From positions 1 through 13,573 of the forward strand of contig JBCDFV010000079.1 in NCBI GenBank assembly GCA_039177555.1: a stretch of DNA of 13,573 nucleotides, in the 5' to 3' direction. The DNA is from JANQGH01 sp039177555 (GTDB taxonomy: Bacteria > Pseudomonadota > Alphaproteobacteria > DSM-16000 > Inquilinaceae). The translations under genes were made by a program, and so were the position numbers. The notes beneath the pieces are model-generated. The model was not told the origin of the DNA. It ran no database searches and saw only the letters and a program-made list of their open reading frames with translations. Of this stretch, positions 7,275 through 13,573 are shown one piece after another. Every line of letters starts with the position of its first letter. Positions within the stretch are counted from its first letter, which is position 1.

Positions 7275-8336
7275 ATGACAGCAAAGTCTCTTTCGAAAAC
7301 CCTACTCGGGGCCGCCACCGGCCTGACGATCGCCGCCGGCGCGGTCTTGCCGGCCCAGGCCCAGGACCATCTCATCAGCCTTGTCTTCCTGGCGAACACC
7401 GAGGACGAGGATTATGACGGCGCCCTGGTCTTCAAGGACTACGTCGAGTCACGGTCCAACGGCACGATCGCCGTCGACATCTATCCCGGCGGCCAGTTGT
7501 GCGCCAACCCCGCGAGCTGCATTGACGCGCTTCAGTCCGGACTGGTCACCGTGTTCATCACCACCATCGGCGGCTTGAGCAACGTCTTCCCGCCGGCTCA
7601 GGTGATGGACGTGCCCTACATGTTCCCCAGCGATCGGATCGCGGAGTGCGCGCTGTCGAACGACAGCCCGTTTTTCAACGCGCTGCACGACGCCGTGCTG
7701 GAGCAAACCGGCAACATGCGCCTGATGACGATCGGCAACACCGGCGGCTGGCGCAACATCGCGACCACCGACACGCCGGTGCAGTCACCGGACGATGTCG
7801 ACGGTCTGCAATTGAGGACCATCAGCTCGGAGATCCAGCAAGAGCTGGTGCGCGCACTGGGCGGTTCACCGACACCGGTCGCCTGGCCGGAGCTTTACAC
7901 CGCGCTCGCCACCGGCGTCGTCGAAGGCACCAAAAACGGCATCACCGATATCGTCGGCATGTCGTTCCACGAGCATCTCGACAACATGACGCTGGACGGC
8001 CATGCCTATATGGGCGCCCTGTGGTGGATGAATAACGACGAGTACCTGGCCATGAGCGAGGATGAGCGCCGCATCGTCGAAGACGGCTTCGATCGCCTGC
8101 GCCTGACCACCTTGGTCATGCCGCAACGGCGCCAGATCGACGCCTACAACACCTTCCGCGAGGCGGGCGGCACGATCTATGTGCCGACGCCCGATGAGAT
8201 GTCGCAGTTCCGCGACGCCGCCTCACCGGTCCGCGACTGGTTCGTCGACCAGTACGGGCCGGAGTGGTTGGATCTGCTGTCCGAGACGGTGGCGGGTTGC
8301 GAGGAAAGCCTGGGCGCTCAATACCGGCCCGAATGA
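7275..8336 (+). CDS. TRAP transporter periplasmic substrate-binding protein (DctP type)
   Basis: This 353-residue secreted protein captures the solute for the TRAP permeases. A signal peptide covers residues 1-30 with probable cleavage after AQAQ. Family features include GNTGGWRNIAT (154-164), SPDDVDGLQLRT with Arg181 at the site of the conserved carboxylate-binding arginine, and WPELYTALATGVVEGTKNG (204-222). The substrate is therefore probably an organic acid, and the nearby LDH hints at lactate or a related acid. Cysteines at 76, 82, 126 and 342 are unusual and could form disulfides in the periplasm. The start at 7275 is chosen over an in-frame ATG at 7215 because GGGAGGA lies upstream and the signal peptide then begins at once. 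A strong terminator follows. Confidence 0.93.
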   Translation: MTAKSLSKTLLGAATGLTIAAGAVLPAQAQDHLISLVFLANTEDEDYDGALVFKDYVESRSNGTIAVDIYPGGQLCANPASCIDALQSGLVTVFITTIGGLSNVFPPAQVMDVPYMFPSDRIAECALSNDSPFFNALHDAVLEQTGNMRLMTIGNTGGWRNIATTDTPVQSPDDVDGLQLRTISSEIQQELVRALGGSPTPVAWPELYTALATGVVEGTKNGITDIVGMSFHEHLDNMTLDGHAYMGALWWMNNDEYLAMSEDERRIVEDGFDRLRLTTLVMPQRRQIDAYNTFREAGGTIYVPTPDEMSQFRDAASPVRDWFVDQYGPEWLDLLSETVAGCEESLGAQYRPE

Positions 8337-8345
8337 CACCACGAC

Positions 8346-8367
8346 GCCGGGCTGATTGACGCCCGGC
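8346..8367. repeat. Seven-base inverted repeat after dctP
   Basis: GCCGGGC (8346-8352) and GCCCGGC (8361-8367) are perfect complements around an 8-base loop. It lies 10 bases after the dctP stop and before the main terminator, without a T-run. It may protect the 3' end of the mRNA or assist termination. Confidence 0.4.
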
Positions 8368-8385
8368 TAAGACTCGCAAAACAAG

Positions 8386-8416
8386 GGCCCGCCGATCGAT
8401 GTCGGCGGGCCTTTTT
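8386..8416 (+). terminator. Rho-independent terminator of the TRAP operon
   Basis: A perfect 10-bp stem (8386-8395 with 8402-8411), very GC-rich, encloses a 6-base loop and is followed by five Ts (8412-8416). On the opposite strand the stem is followed by TTGTTTT, so it may also stop transcripts arriving from the convergent FYDLN gene. Confidence 0.88.
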
Positions 8417-8443
8417 CCGTTGGTCGTTCAAGGCGCTGACGCG

Positions 8444-8980
8444 TCAGGTGTCCGTGGCGCCCTTGTCCTTCACGATATCGACATCGTCCAGATCGTCATC
8501 GAGATCCTCGTCGAGATCGTCGCCGTCGATATCGTCGTCATCCTCAAGCAGGCTGTCGTCGTCGAGGTCTGGCTCAACGGGATCGCTGTCGTCGTCATCG
8601 TCGCTTGTCTCCGACCCTTCAGCGCTTTCGACGACCTCGTCGATCTCCTCGACGTCGTCTTCCTCCTCCTCGACCTCGTCGTCCTCGGCGTCGACCTGAT
8701 CACCCTCCGACGCGGAAGTATCCTCGTCGGCAGCCTCAGCGTCCTCTTCGACCTCTTCCTCGATCTCCTCTGCCGCAGGCTTCTTCTTGGCCTTTTCCGG
8801 CTTGGGCTTGGCCGGCAGTTCCTCGACCATGGCGCTGCGTGTTCGCCGCGACTTCAGGAAGGCTTCCGGGTCGAATTCGGTCGCGCATTTCGGGCAGACG
8901 ACCGGCACTTTGTTCAGGTCATAATAGCGGGTTCCACAATTGTGGCAGATCCGCTTCGTACCCCAATCGGATTTGGACAA
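8444..8980 (-). CDS. FYDLN-type acidic zinc-ribbon protein (TIGR02300 family)
   Basis: This 178-residue protein has two parts. Residues 5-35 form a zinc ribbon with Cys12, Cys15, Cys29 and Cys32 and the family sequence WGTKRICHNCGTRYYDLNK. A short basic linker (about 58-68, lysine and proline rich) follows. The remainder is extremely acidic: 60 of the 100 residues from 71 to 170 are Asp or Glu. The family's function is not established to my knowledge. The start is a TTG at 8980, which gives MSKSDWGTKR like relatives; the frame is open further upstream but has no better start, and AAGAG lies about 8 bases before the TTG. It is divergent from aroA, a conserved arrangement in alphaproteobacteria. 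Confidence 0.9.
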   Translation of the reverse strand: MSKSDWGTKRICHNCGTRYYDLNKVPVVCPKCATEFDPEAFLKSRRTRSAMVEELPAKPKPEKAKKKPAAEEIEEEVEEDAEAADEDTSASEGDQVDAEDDEVEEEEDDVEEIDEVVESAEGSETSDDDDDSDPVEPDLDDDSLLEDDDDIDGDDLDEDLDDDLDDVDIVKDKGATDT

Positions 8981-9134
8981 GGCGGGAACTCTTTGACTGT
9001 CTATATCGATGGCTGTTCCGTTCGGCCGCAAGTGCCATGATCGAACCCGCCTGTCAAAGCTTATTAGCCCGCCGATGATGCAGGCCGGCCAAAGGTGTGA
9101 TCCAGTTGCAACACAGACCGGCGCCGACCGGGTG

Positions 9135-9162
9135 TTGCGGTCAGTTCCGTTCGTGCTAACCT
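9135..9162 (+). promoter_or_regulatory. Weak promoter candidate for aroA
   Basis: TTGCGG (9135-9140), 16 bases, then TAACCT (9157-9162) is the best sigma70-like pair I see in the 226-base divergent spacer 8981-9206. The match is poor. No tRNA or other RNA gene was seen in this spacer. Confidence 0.2.
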
Positions 9163-9206
9163 TCAACGGCTCTTCGGCCCTCAACCGATCGCTTCCTCTA
9201 CCCATC

Positions 9207-10571
9207 ATGACTTCCAAGTCCGCACCCCTGGCGGCCCTTGCGCGCGCGTCAGGGCCCTTGACCGGCGACGTCACCGTCCCCGGCGACAAATCACTATCGC
9301 ACCGCGCCCTGATGTTCGGCGCCCTTTCCATCGGCCAGACGACCATCGACGGCCTCTTAGAAGGCGAGGACGTGATCGCGACCGCCGATGCGCTGCGTGG
9401 CATGGGCGCACGCATTCAGAAGCTGGACAGCGGCCGATGGCAGGTGGACGGCGTCGGTGTCGGCGGCCTGCACGAACCGTCGCACGTGATCGATCTGGGG
9501 AACAGCGGCACCAGCGCCCGGCTTCTGTCCGGCGTGATAGCCAGCCATCGGATGACGACCTTCGTCACCGGCGACGCCTCCTTGATCAAGCGCCCGATGG
9601 CGCGGGTGATCGAGCCGCTGTCCCGCATGGGCGCCGAATTCGTCGCCCGCAGCGGCGATCGCTTGCCCATGGCGGTCATCGGCAGCGACGAGTTGCTGCC
9701 GATCCGGTACGAGGTGCCGGTGGCATCCGCGCAGGTGAAGTCGGCCGTGCTGCTGGCCGCCTTGAACACCGCCGGCAAGACCACGGTCGTCGAACGGACG
9801 GCGACGCGCGACCACACGGAAAACATGCTGCGCGCGTTCGGCGCCGACCTTGAGATCGAGCCCGATCCGGATGGGGGTGATGCGATCACCCTCACCGGCC
9901 AACCAGAGCTGACCGGTCGTCCGGTCGAGGTGCCTGGCGACATCTCGTCGGCCGCCTTTCCGATTGTCGCGGCCTTGATCCGGCCCGGATCGGACATCGT
10001 CATCCGGCGCGTCGGGCTGAACCCGCGACGGGCCGGCCTGATCGATACTCTGATAGAGATGGGTGGCTCGATCGAACGTTTGAACGCCGGCGTGCGGGCG
10101 GGCGAGCCGGTGGCGGATCTGCGCGTCCGCGCCAGCGCGCTTAGCGCTGTCACCGTTCCGCCGGAGCGCGCGGCCAGCATGATCGACGAATATCCGGTTC
10201 TGGCCATGGCGGCCGCGTGCGCCGTCGGTCGCACGGAAATGCCTGGCATCGGCGAGTTGCGCGTGAAGGAAAGCGACCGGCTGGCGCGCGTCGCCGAGGG
10301 GTTGGCGGACTGCGGCGTCCGTGTCGAGGCCGGCCCCGACTGGCTGGCCGTCGAGGGCGACGGCGGACACCCGGAAGGGGGGGCAACGGTTGCCACGGCG
10401 CTCGACCACCGGATCGCGATGAGCTTTCTGGTGCTGGGCATGTCGGCGCAGCAACCCGTGGCCATTGACGATGCCGGCCCGATCGCGACCAGTTTTCCCG
10501 GCTTCTTCGACCTGATGAACGGCCTGATCGCGGGCGAACCAGCCCTGCAGACGCGCCAGCCGCAGCCGTGA
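9207..10571 (+). CDS. aroA: 3-phosphoshikimate 1-carboxyvinyltransferase (EPSP synthase)
   Basis: This 454-residue cytoplasmic enzyme makes EPSP from shikimate-3-phosphate and phosphoenolpyruvate in aromatic amino acid synthesis. Active-site residues are present: Lys28, Ser29 and Arg33 (PGDKSLSHR), SAQVKS (174-179), Asp327 (MIDEYP), KESDR (354-358) and DHR (400-402). RDHTE (201-205) and overall similarity place it with class II enzymes such as Agrobacterium CP4. At the glyphosate-determining site it has N-S-G-T with Gly101, whereas CP4 has Ala. Leu106 sits where E. coli has Pro101. The ATG at 9207 matches the family N-terminus; the frame is open from 9009, but that extension contains no family sequence. 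The stop overlaps the cmk start as GTGA, implying coupled translation. Confidence 0.95.
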   Translation: MTSKSAPLAALARASGPLTGDVTVPGDKSLSHRALMFGALSIGQTTIDGLLEGEDVIATADALRGMGARIQKLDSGRWQVDGVGVGGLHEPSHVIDLGNSGTSARLLSGVIASHRMTTFVTGDASLIKRPMARVIEPLSRMGAEFVARSGDRLPMAVIGSDELLPIRYEVPVASAQVKSAVLLAALNTAGKTTVVERTATRDHTENMLRAFGADLEIEPDPDGGDAITLTGQPELTGRPVEVPGDISSAAFPIVAALIRPGSDIVIRRVGLNPRRAGLIDTLIEMGGSIERLNAGVRAGEPVADLRVRASALSAVTVPPERAASMIDEYPVLAMAAACAVGRTEMPGIGELRVKESDRLARVAEGLADCGVRVEAGPDWLAVEGDGGHPEGGATVATALDHRIAMSFLVLGMSAQQPVAIDDAGPIATSFPGFFDLMNGLIAGEPALQTRQPQP

Positions 10572-11194
10572 TCATCGCGATCGACGGGCCGGCGGCGTCC
10601 GGCAAGGGGACATTGGCGCGGCGTCTGGCGGCCCATTTCGGCATACCGCATCTCGATACCGGCGTTCTCTATCGCGCGGTCGGTCTGCGCGTCGTGCGCC
10701 AGGGCGGCGATCCGTCCGACAAGAACGCGGCGGTTGCAGCCGCCAATCGCCTGACCCTCGACGACCTGTCCGATCCCGCGCTGCGATCCGACGATGCGGC
10801 ACAGGCCGCCTCGGTGGTCGCGGCGATACCGGCGGTGCGCCAAGCGTTGCAGGACTTTCAACGGAATTTCGCCCACCAACCAAGCGGCGCCGTCATGGAC
10901 GGCCGCGACATCGGCACGGTGATCGCGCCCGAGGCCGACGCCAAGATCTTCGTCACCGCGTCCGTCGAGGTTCGCGCGCGGCGGCGCTGGTCGGAGTTGC
11001 AGCAGACAGACCAGGCGCCGATGCTGGACGAGGTCCTGGACGACATGCGCCGACGGGACGCGCGCGACAGTGGGCGTACCGTGTCACCGCTGCGTCCGGC
11101 CGACGATGCGCTGATCCTCGATACCGACAATCTTGATGCCGACGAGGTCTTCGCACGCGCCCTGGCGCATGTGGAAAAAACGGCAAAACCCTAG
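10568..11194 (+). CDS. cmk: Cytidylate kinase
   Basis: This 208-residue cytoplasmic enzyme phosphorylates CMP and dCMP to the diphosphates using ATP. The P-loop GPAASGKGT is at residues 7-15, followed by LDTGVLYRAVG in the CMP-binding region. The conserved GRDIGTVIAP (113-122), the arginine-rich lid near ARRRW and the C-terminal DALILDTDNLDADEV pattern are all clear. It starts with GTG inside the aroA stop (4-base overlap), so it should be translated together with aroA. The next gene is rpsA, the common order in proteobacteria. Confidence 0.95.
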   Translation: MIIAIDGPAASGKGTLARRLAAHFGIPHLDTGVLYRAVGLRVVRQGGDPSDKNAAVAAANRLTLDDLSDPALRSDDAAQAASVVAAIPAVRQALQDFQRNFAHQPSGAVMDGRDIGTVIAPEADAKIFVTASVEVRARRRWSELQQTDQAPMLDEVLDDMRRRDARDSGRTVSPLRPADDALILDTDNLDADEVFARALAHVEKTAKP

Positions 11195-11526
11195 TTTTGT
11201 TGCGGCGATTCACCTTGCGAACCGCGCTTGGCATCCGTATAACGCCCGCTTCCACGGGCTGAGGCCCTGGGAAAGCCATTGCGGGACCCGTCTTGTCGGA
11301 CGAGGTCCGGCGATCGGTGAAGCGGCCTGACATCGTCACCGAAAACCAGCCGGCATCGGTCCGGTTTGGTTCGTTCGGTGTTTTGTGATGGCCGGGCCAA
11401 TCCGATCGCGGACCAATGCGGATCTCGCGACGAAATGCATCAACCAAGTCGCCGGTTGTTCGTCCACCCGGTGCGTTCGTGGCTAGCTCGAACGAGCTGT
11501 CGCGGAGTCGTGTTCAAGGAGCTTCA
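11195..11526 (+). promoter_or_regulatory. rpsA upstream region: structured leader
   Basis: This 332-base gene-free stretch holds the rpsA promoter and, if transcription starts near 11250, a leader of about 277 nucleotides. Consecutive inverted repeats follow the start: 11284-11308 (GGACC plus CGTC pairing with GACG, a bulged A, and GGTCC), 11314-11342 (TCGGTGA/TCACCGA, 15-base loop) and 11344-11371 (AACCA and CCGG arms). A fourth repeat, AGCTCG/CGAGCT at 11485-11498, lies just before the ribosome binding site. S1 represses its own translation in E. coli through a structured leader, so a similar role here is plausible inference. No tRNA is present. Confidence 0.5.
11215..11243 (+). promoter_or_regulatory. 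Sigma70-type promoter for rpsA
   Basis: TTGCGA at 11215-11220 and TATAAC at 11238-11243 are separated by exactly 17 bases. The -10 matches consensus at five of six bases and the -35 at four. It would let rpsA be expressed independently of aroA-cmk. Confidence 0.65.
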
Positions 11527-13266
11527 ATGGCCACAGCAGCCGCCCAAACCGCCGAGAAGGAGAGCTTTGAAGCTCTTTTGGAAGAGTCTCTCGGCAACAC
11601 GGAGACCTTCGAGGGAACCGTGGTCAAAGGCACCGTCTTGTCGATCGACAACGACATGGTGCTGATCGATGTCGGCCTCAAATCCGAAGGCCGCGTCGCA
11701 CTTAAGGAATTCACCGTCCCCGGCCAGCCGGCCGAGCTCAGCCCCGGGGATACGGTCGAGGTCTATGTCGACCGCTTGGAGGACAGAAATGGCGAGGCCA
11801 TGCTGTCGCGCGAAAAGGCCAAGCGTGAAGAGGCGTGGACCCAGCTTGAGAAAGCCTACAACGACAGCCAGCGCGTCACGGGCGTGATCTTCGGCAAGGT
11901 CAAGGGCGGCTTCACCGTCGACCTGTCGGGCGCGGTCGCGTTCCTGCCGGGCAGCCAGGTCGATATCCGACCGGTGCGGGATATCTCACCGCTGATGCAC
12001 ACGCCGCAGCCGTTCCAGATCCTGAAGATGGACCGGTCGCGCGGCAACATCGTGGTGTCGCGCCGCGCGGTTCTGGAAGAAAGCCGCGCCGAGGCCCGGT
12101 CGGAACTGGTGGCCAACCTGAAGGAAGGCCAGGTGCTGCAGGGCGTGGTGAAGAACATCACCGATTACGGTGCCTTCGTGGATCTGGGCGGTGTCGACGG
12201 CCTGTTGCACGTCACCGACATCGCCTGGCGCCGCATCAACCACCCCAGCGAGGCCTTGCAGATCGGCCAGAACGTCACGGTTCAGGTCATCCGCTTCAAC
12301 CCCGAAACCCAGCGCATCAGCCTTGGCATGAAGCAGCTTGAGGCCGATCCCTGGGAAGGTGTGGAGGCCAAGTACCCGGTGGGCGCGAAGTTCACCGGCC
12401 GGGTCACCAACATCACCGACTACGGCGCTTTCGTGGAGCTGGAGCCGGGCATCGAGGGCCTGGTCCACGTCTCGGAGATGAGCTGGACGAAGAAGAACGT
12501 GCATCCGGGCAAGATCGTCTCGACCTCTCAAGAGGTGGAGGTCATGGTCCTGGACGTCGATCCGGTGAAGCGCCGCATCTCGCTGGGCCTGAAGCAGTGC
12601 CTGGAGAACCCGTGGCACGGCTTCGCCGACAAGTTCCCGATCGGCACGGAGATCGACGGCGAGGTCAAGAACATCACCGAGTTCGGCCTGTTCGTCGGCC
12701 TGCCCGGCGACATCGACGGCATGGTCCACATGTCCGATATCTCCTGGAACGTGCCTGGCGAACAGGCCATTCAGGAGTTTCACAAGGGCGACCAGGTGAA
12801 GGTCAAGGTGCTGGACGTCGACACCGAGAAGGAACGTATCTCGCTTGGCATCAAGCAGCTTGAGGACGATCCGATGGGCGGCGCGGCAGCGGCCGGCGTG
12901 CGCAAGGGTGCCGTGGTTACCTGCACCGTCTCCGCGGTCAACGACAACGGCATCGAGGTTACGGTCGGCGATGACAGCTTGACCGGCTTCATCCGGCGCA
13001 GCGACCTCAGCCGCGACCGTTCCGAGCAGCGGCCGGACCGGTTTGCCGTCGGCGAGAAGGTCGATGCCAAAGTGACCCAGTTCGACCAGAAGACCCGCCG
13101 CCTGACCCTGTCGATCAAGGCACGCGAGGTCGACGAGGAAAAGCAAGCCATGGCTGAATATGGCAGCCAGGATTCCGGCGCCTCGCTGGGTGACATCCTG
13201 GGTGCGGCCTTGCAAAAGGCCCGGGCCAACGCCGAAGAGGCCGCTAAGGCCGACGACGAAAAGTAG
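11527..13266 (+). CDS. rpsA: 30S ribosomal protein S1
   Basis: This 579-residue RNA-binding protein of the small ribosomal subunit recruits and unfolds mRNA for initiation. Six S1 (OB-fold) repeats are seen, at about residues 30-98, 115-180, 201-268, 286-355, 373-443 and 460-530. Repeats 3-5 have the strong pattern (V)KNITDYGAFV..GL(L/V)HV; repeats 1, 2 and 6 are more diverged, as usual. A charged, alanine-rich tail (about 540-579) follows. The start at 11527 has a good AAGGAG five bases upstream; the frame is open from 11416, but that extension lies in the leader. Its own promoter and a structured leader precede it, and a weak hairpin terminator follows the stop. Confidence 0.97.
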   Translation: MATAAAQTAEKESFEALLEESLGNTETFEGTVVKGTVLSIDNDMVLIDVGLKSEGRVALKEFTVPGQPAELSPGDTVEVYVDRLEDRNGEAMLSREKAKREEAWTQLEKAYNDSQRVTGVIFGKVKGGFTVDLSGAVAFLPGSQVDIRPVRDISPLMHTPQPFQILKMDRSRGNIVVSRRAVLEESRAEARSELVANLKEGQVLQGVVKNITDYGAFVDLGGVDGLLHVTDIAWRRINHPSEALQIGQNVTVQVIRFNPETQRISLGMKQLEADPWEGVEAKYPVGAKFTGRVTNITDYGAFVELEPGIEGLVHVSEMSWTKKNVHPGKIVSTSQEVEVMVLDVDPVKRRISLGLKQCLENPWHGFADKFPIGTEIDGEVKNITEFGLFVGLPGDIDGMVHMSDISWNVPGEQAIQEFHKGDQVKVKVLDVDTEKERISLGIKQLEDDPMGGAAAAGVRKGAVVTCTVSAVNDNGIEVTVGDDSLTGFIRRSDLSRDRSEQRPDRFAVGEKVDAKVTQFDQKTRRLTLSIKAREVDEEKQAMAEYGSQDSGASLGDILGAALQKARANAEEAAKADDEK

Positions 13267-13288
13267 CCCGCCTTAAAGCCAACCCTTA

Positions 13289-13316
13289 AAGGGCCGTCCT
13301 TGGTTGGGCGGCCCTT
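13289..13316 (+). terminator. Probable terminator after rpsA
   Basis: AAGGGCCG (13289-13296) pairs perfectly with CGGCCCTT (13309-13316) around a 12-base loop, 22 bases after the rpsA stop. The downstream T-rich tract is short and interrupted (TTCTTG), so termination may be partial. Confidence 0.6.
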
Positions 13317-13382
13317 CTTGCTGTCCGACCGCGCGCCTACAACCGTATTCGGCCACCGAAACGCTCAAGTCGTTCAGGTAAA

Positions 13383-13404
13383 AACCCTTTCAATGGAAAG
13401 GGTT
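13383..13404. repeat. Perfect 9-bp inverted repeat, unknown role
   Basis: AACCCTTTC (13383-13391) and GAAAGGGTT (13396-13404) are exact complements around an AATG loop. An outer GGT (13377-13379) could pair with ACC (13405-13407), leaving AAA bulged. No T-run follows, so it is not a standard terminator. A dimeric protein's operator or an RNA hairpin are both possible. Confidence 0.6.
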
Positions 13405-13573
13405 ACCGTTGCGTTTCGAGATTCCCTCTGGCACCATTGCGAAGTCACGGATCCGTCAGAGGTCCGGTTCGAGGCGCACAAATCAAGGGCGGGATATGAT
13501 CACTGTCCGCCCATCCGCTGACGAGGCAACGGGCGGTGCCTAGGATAGGGCCGCCGTGAATGGGCCGACCACC

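Larger units (their letters stand above)
13267..13573. other. Gene-free tail after rpsA
   Basis: No convincing coding region is seen on either strand in these 307 bases. They contain the rpsA terminator hairpin, the perfect inverted repeat at 13383-13404, and GGGCGG (13487-13492) pairing with CCGCCC (13507-13512) around a TATGAT (13495-13500) that could be a -10 box. A second pair, GGCGG (13532-13536) and CCGCC (13551-13555), follows. These could belong to the promoter region of a gene beyond the window. Confidence 0.5.

Noticed and set aside
8460..8790. Low-complexity TCGTC-rich tract considered as a tandem repeat or CRISPR-like array
   Set aside because: It is the coding strand complement of Asp/Glu codons in the FYDLN protein's acidic tail; there are no regular repeats with spacers.
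9357..10879. Long minus-strand frames opposite aroA and cmk
   Set aside because: Both sense genes carry full active-site motifs, and the antisense products have shadow-like composition with no recognisable domain.
11181..11202. CGGCAAAAC / GTTTTGTTG hairpin over the cmk stop as a terminator
   Set aside because: The stem is AT-rich with two G-T pairs and is followed by GC-rich sequence, so termination is unlikely.
11986..13215. A 409-residue minus-strand frame opposite rpsA
   Set aside because: It lies wholly antisense to well-conserved S1 repeats and its repetitiveness simply mirrors them.
13461..13480. GGTTCGAGGC-like sequence resembling a tRNA T-arm
   Set aside because: No acceptor stem, D-arm or anticodon arm can be built around it on either strand.
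13300..13521. A 73-residue plus-strand frame after rpsA
   Set aside because: It starts inside the terminator hairpin, has no ribosome binding site, crosses a perfect palindrome and resembles no family.

Overview
The window looks like a piece of chromosome from a high-GC alphaproteobacterium, probably near the Rhodospirillales. Three things point there. One is a FYDLN-type acidic zinc-ribbon protein (the TIGR02300 family, which as I know it is alphaproteobacterial). Another is the gene order FYDLN protein / aroA / cmk / rpsA. The third is a class II-like EPSP synthase related to the Agrobacterium CP4 type. All twelve coding regions look intact except the first, which is cut by the window edge. 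I found no mobile element, CRISPR array, tRNA or rRNA.

Layout. (1) Positions 1-3208 are an accessory block of small-molecule handling genes. On the minus strand lie a truncated YbjJ-like MFS transporter and a hotdog-fold acyl-CoA thioesterase. Divergent from them on the plus strand are a Bcr/CflA-type drug efflux MFS protein and an unrecognised 211-residue multi-spanning membrane protein. (2) Positions 3218-8336 form a carboxylate uptake and metabolism locus. An L-lactate dehydrogenase (minus) is divergent from a DeoR-family repressor (plus), which is followed by a complete TRAP transporter in the order small permease, large permease, periplasmic binding protein, ending at a strong intrinsic terminator. 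(3) Positions 8444-13266 are housekeeping. The FYDLN protein (minus) is divergent from aroA, which overlaps cmk by 4 bases. rpsA follows after a 332-base gap that holds its own good promoter and a leader with several predicted hairpins. (4) The last 307 bases hold no convincing gene, but contain a weak terminator and an unexplained perfect 9-bp inverted repeat.

How the genes may work together. The TRAP system would import an organic anion with the sodium gradient. The neighbouring LDH suggests, but does not prove, that the anion is lactate or another 2-hydroxy/2-oxo acid. The DeoR protein sits between the two transcription units. A shared sequence element (TTTGCA, 7-8 bases, GTTTC) occurs once upstream of ldh/deoR and once upstream of the TRAP genes, and is a candidate operator.

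I did not find an unmistakable new defence or mobile system. The most promising undescribed elements are regulatory: the rpsA leader, the shared DeoR-locus element, and a five-codon ORF that overlaps the ldh start codon.
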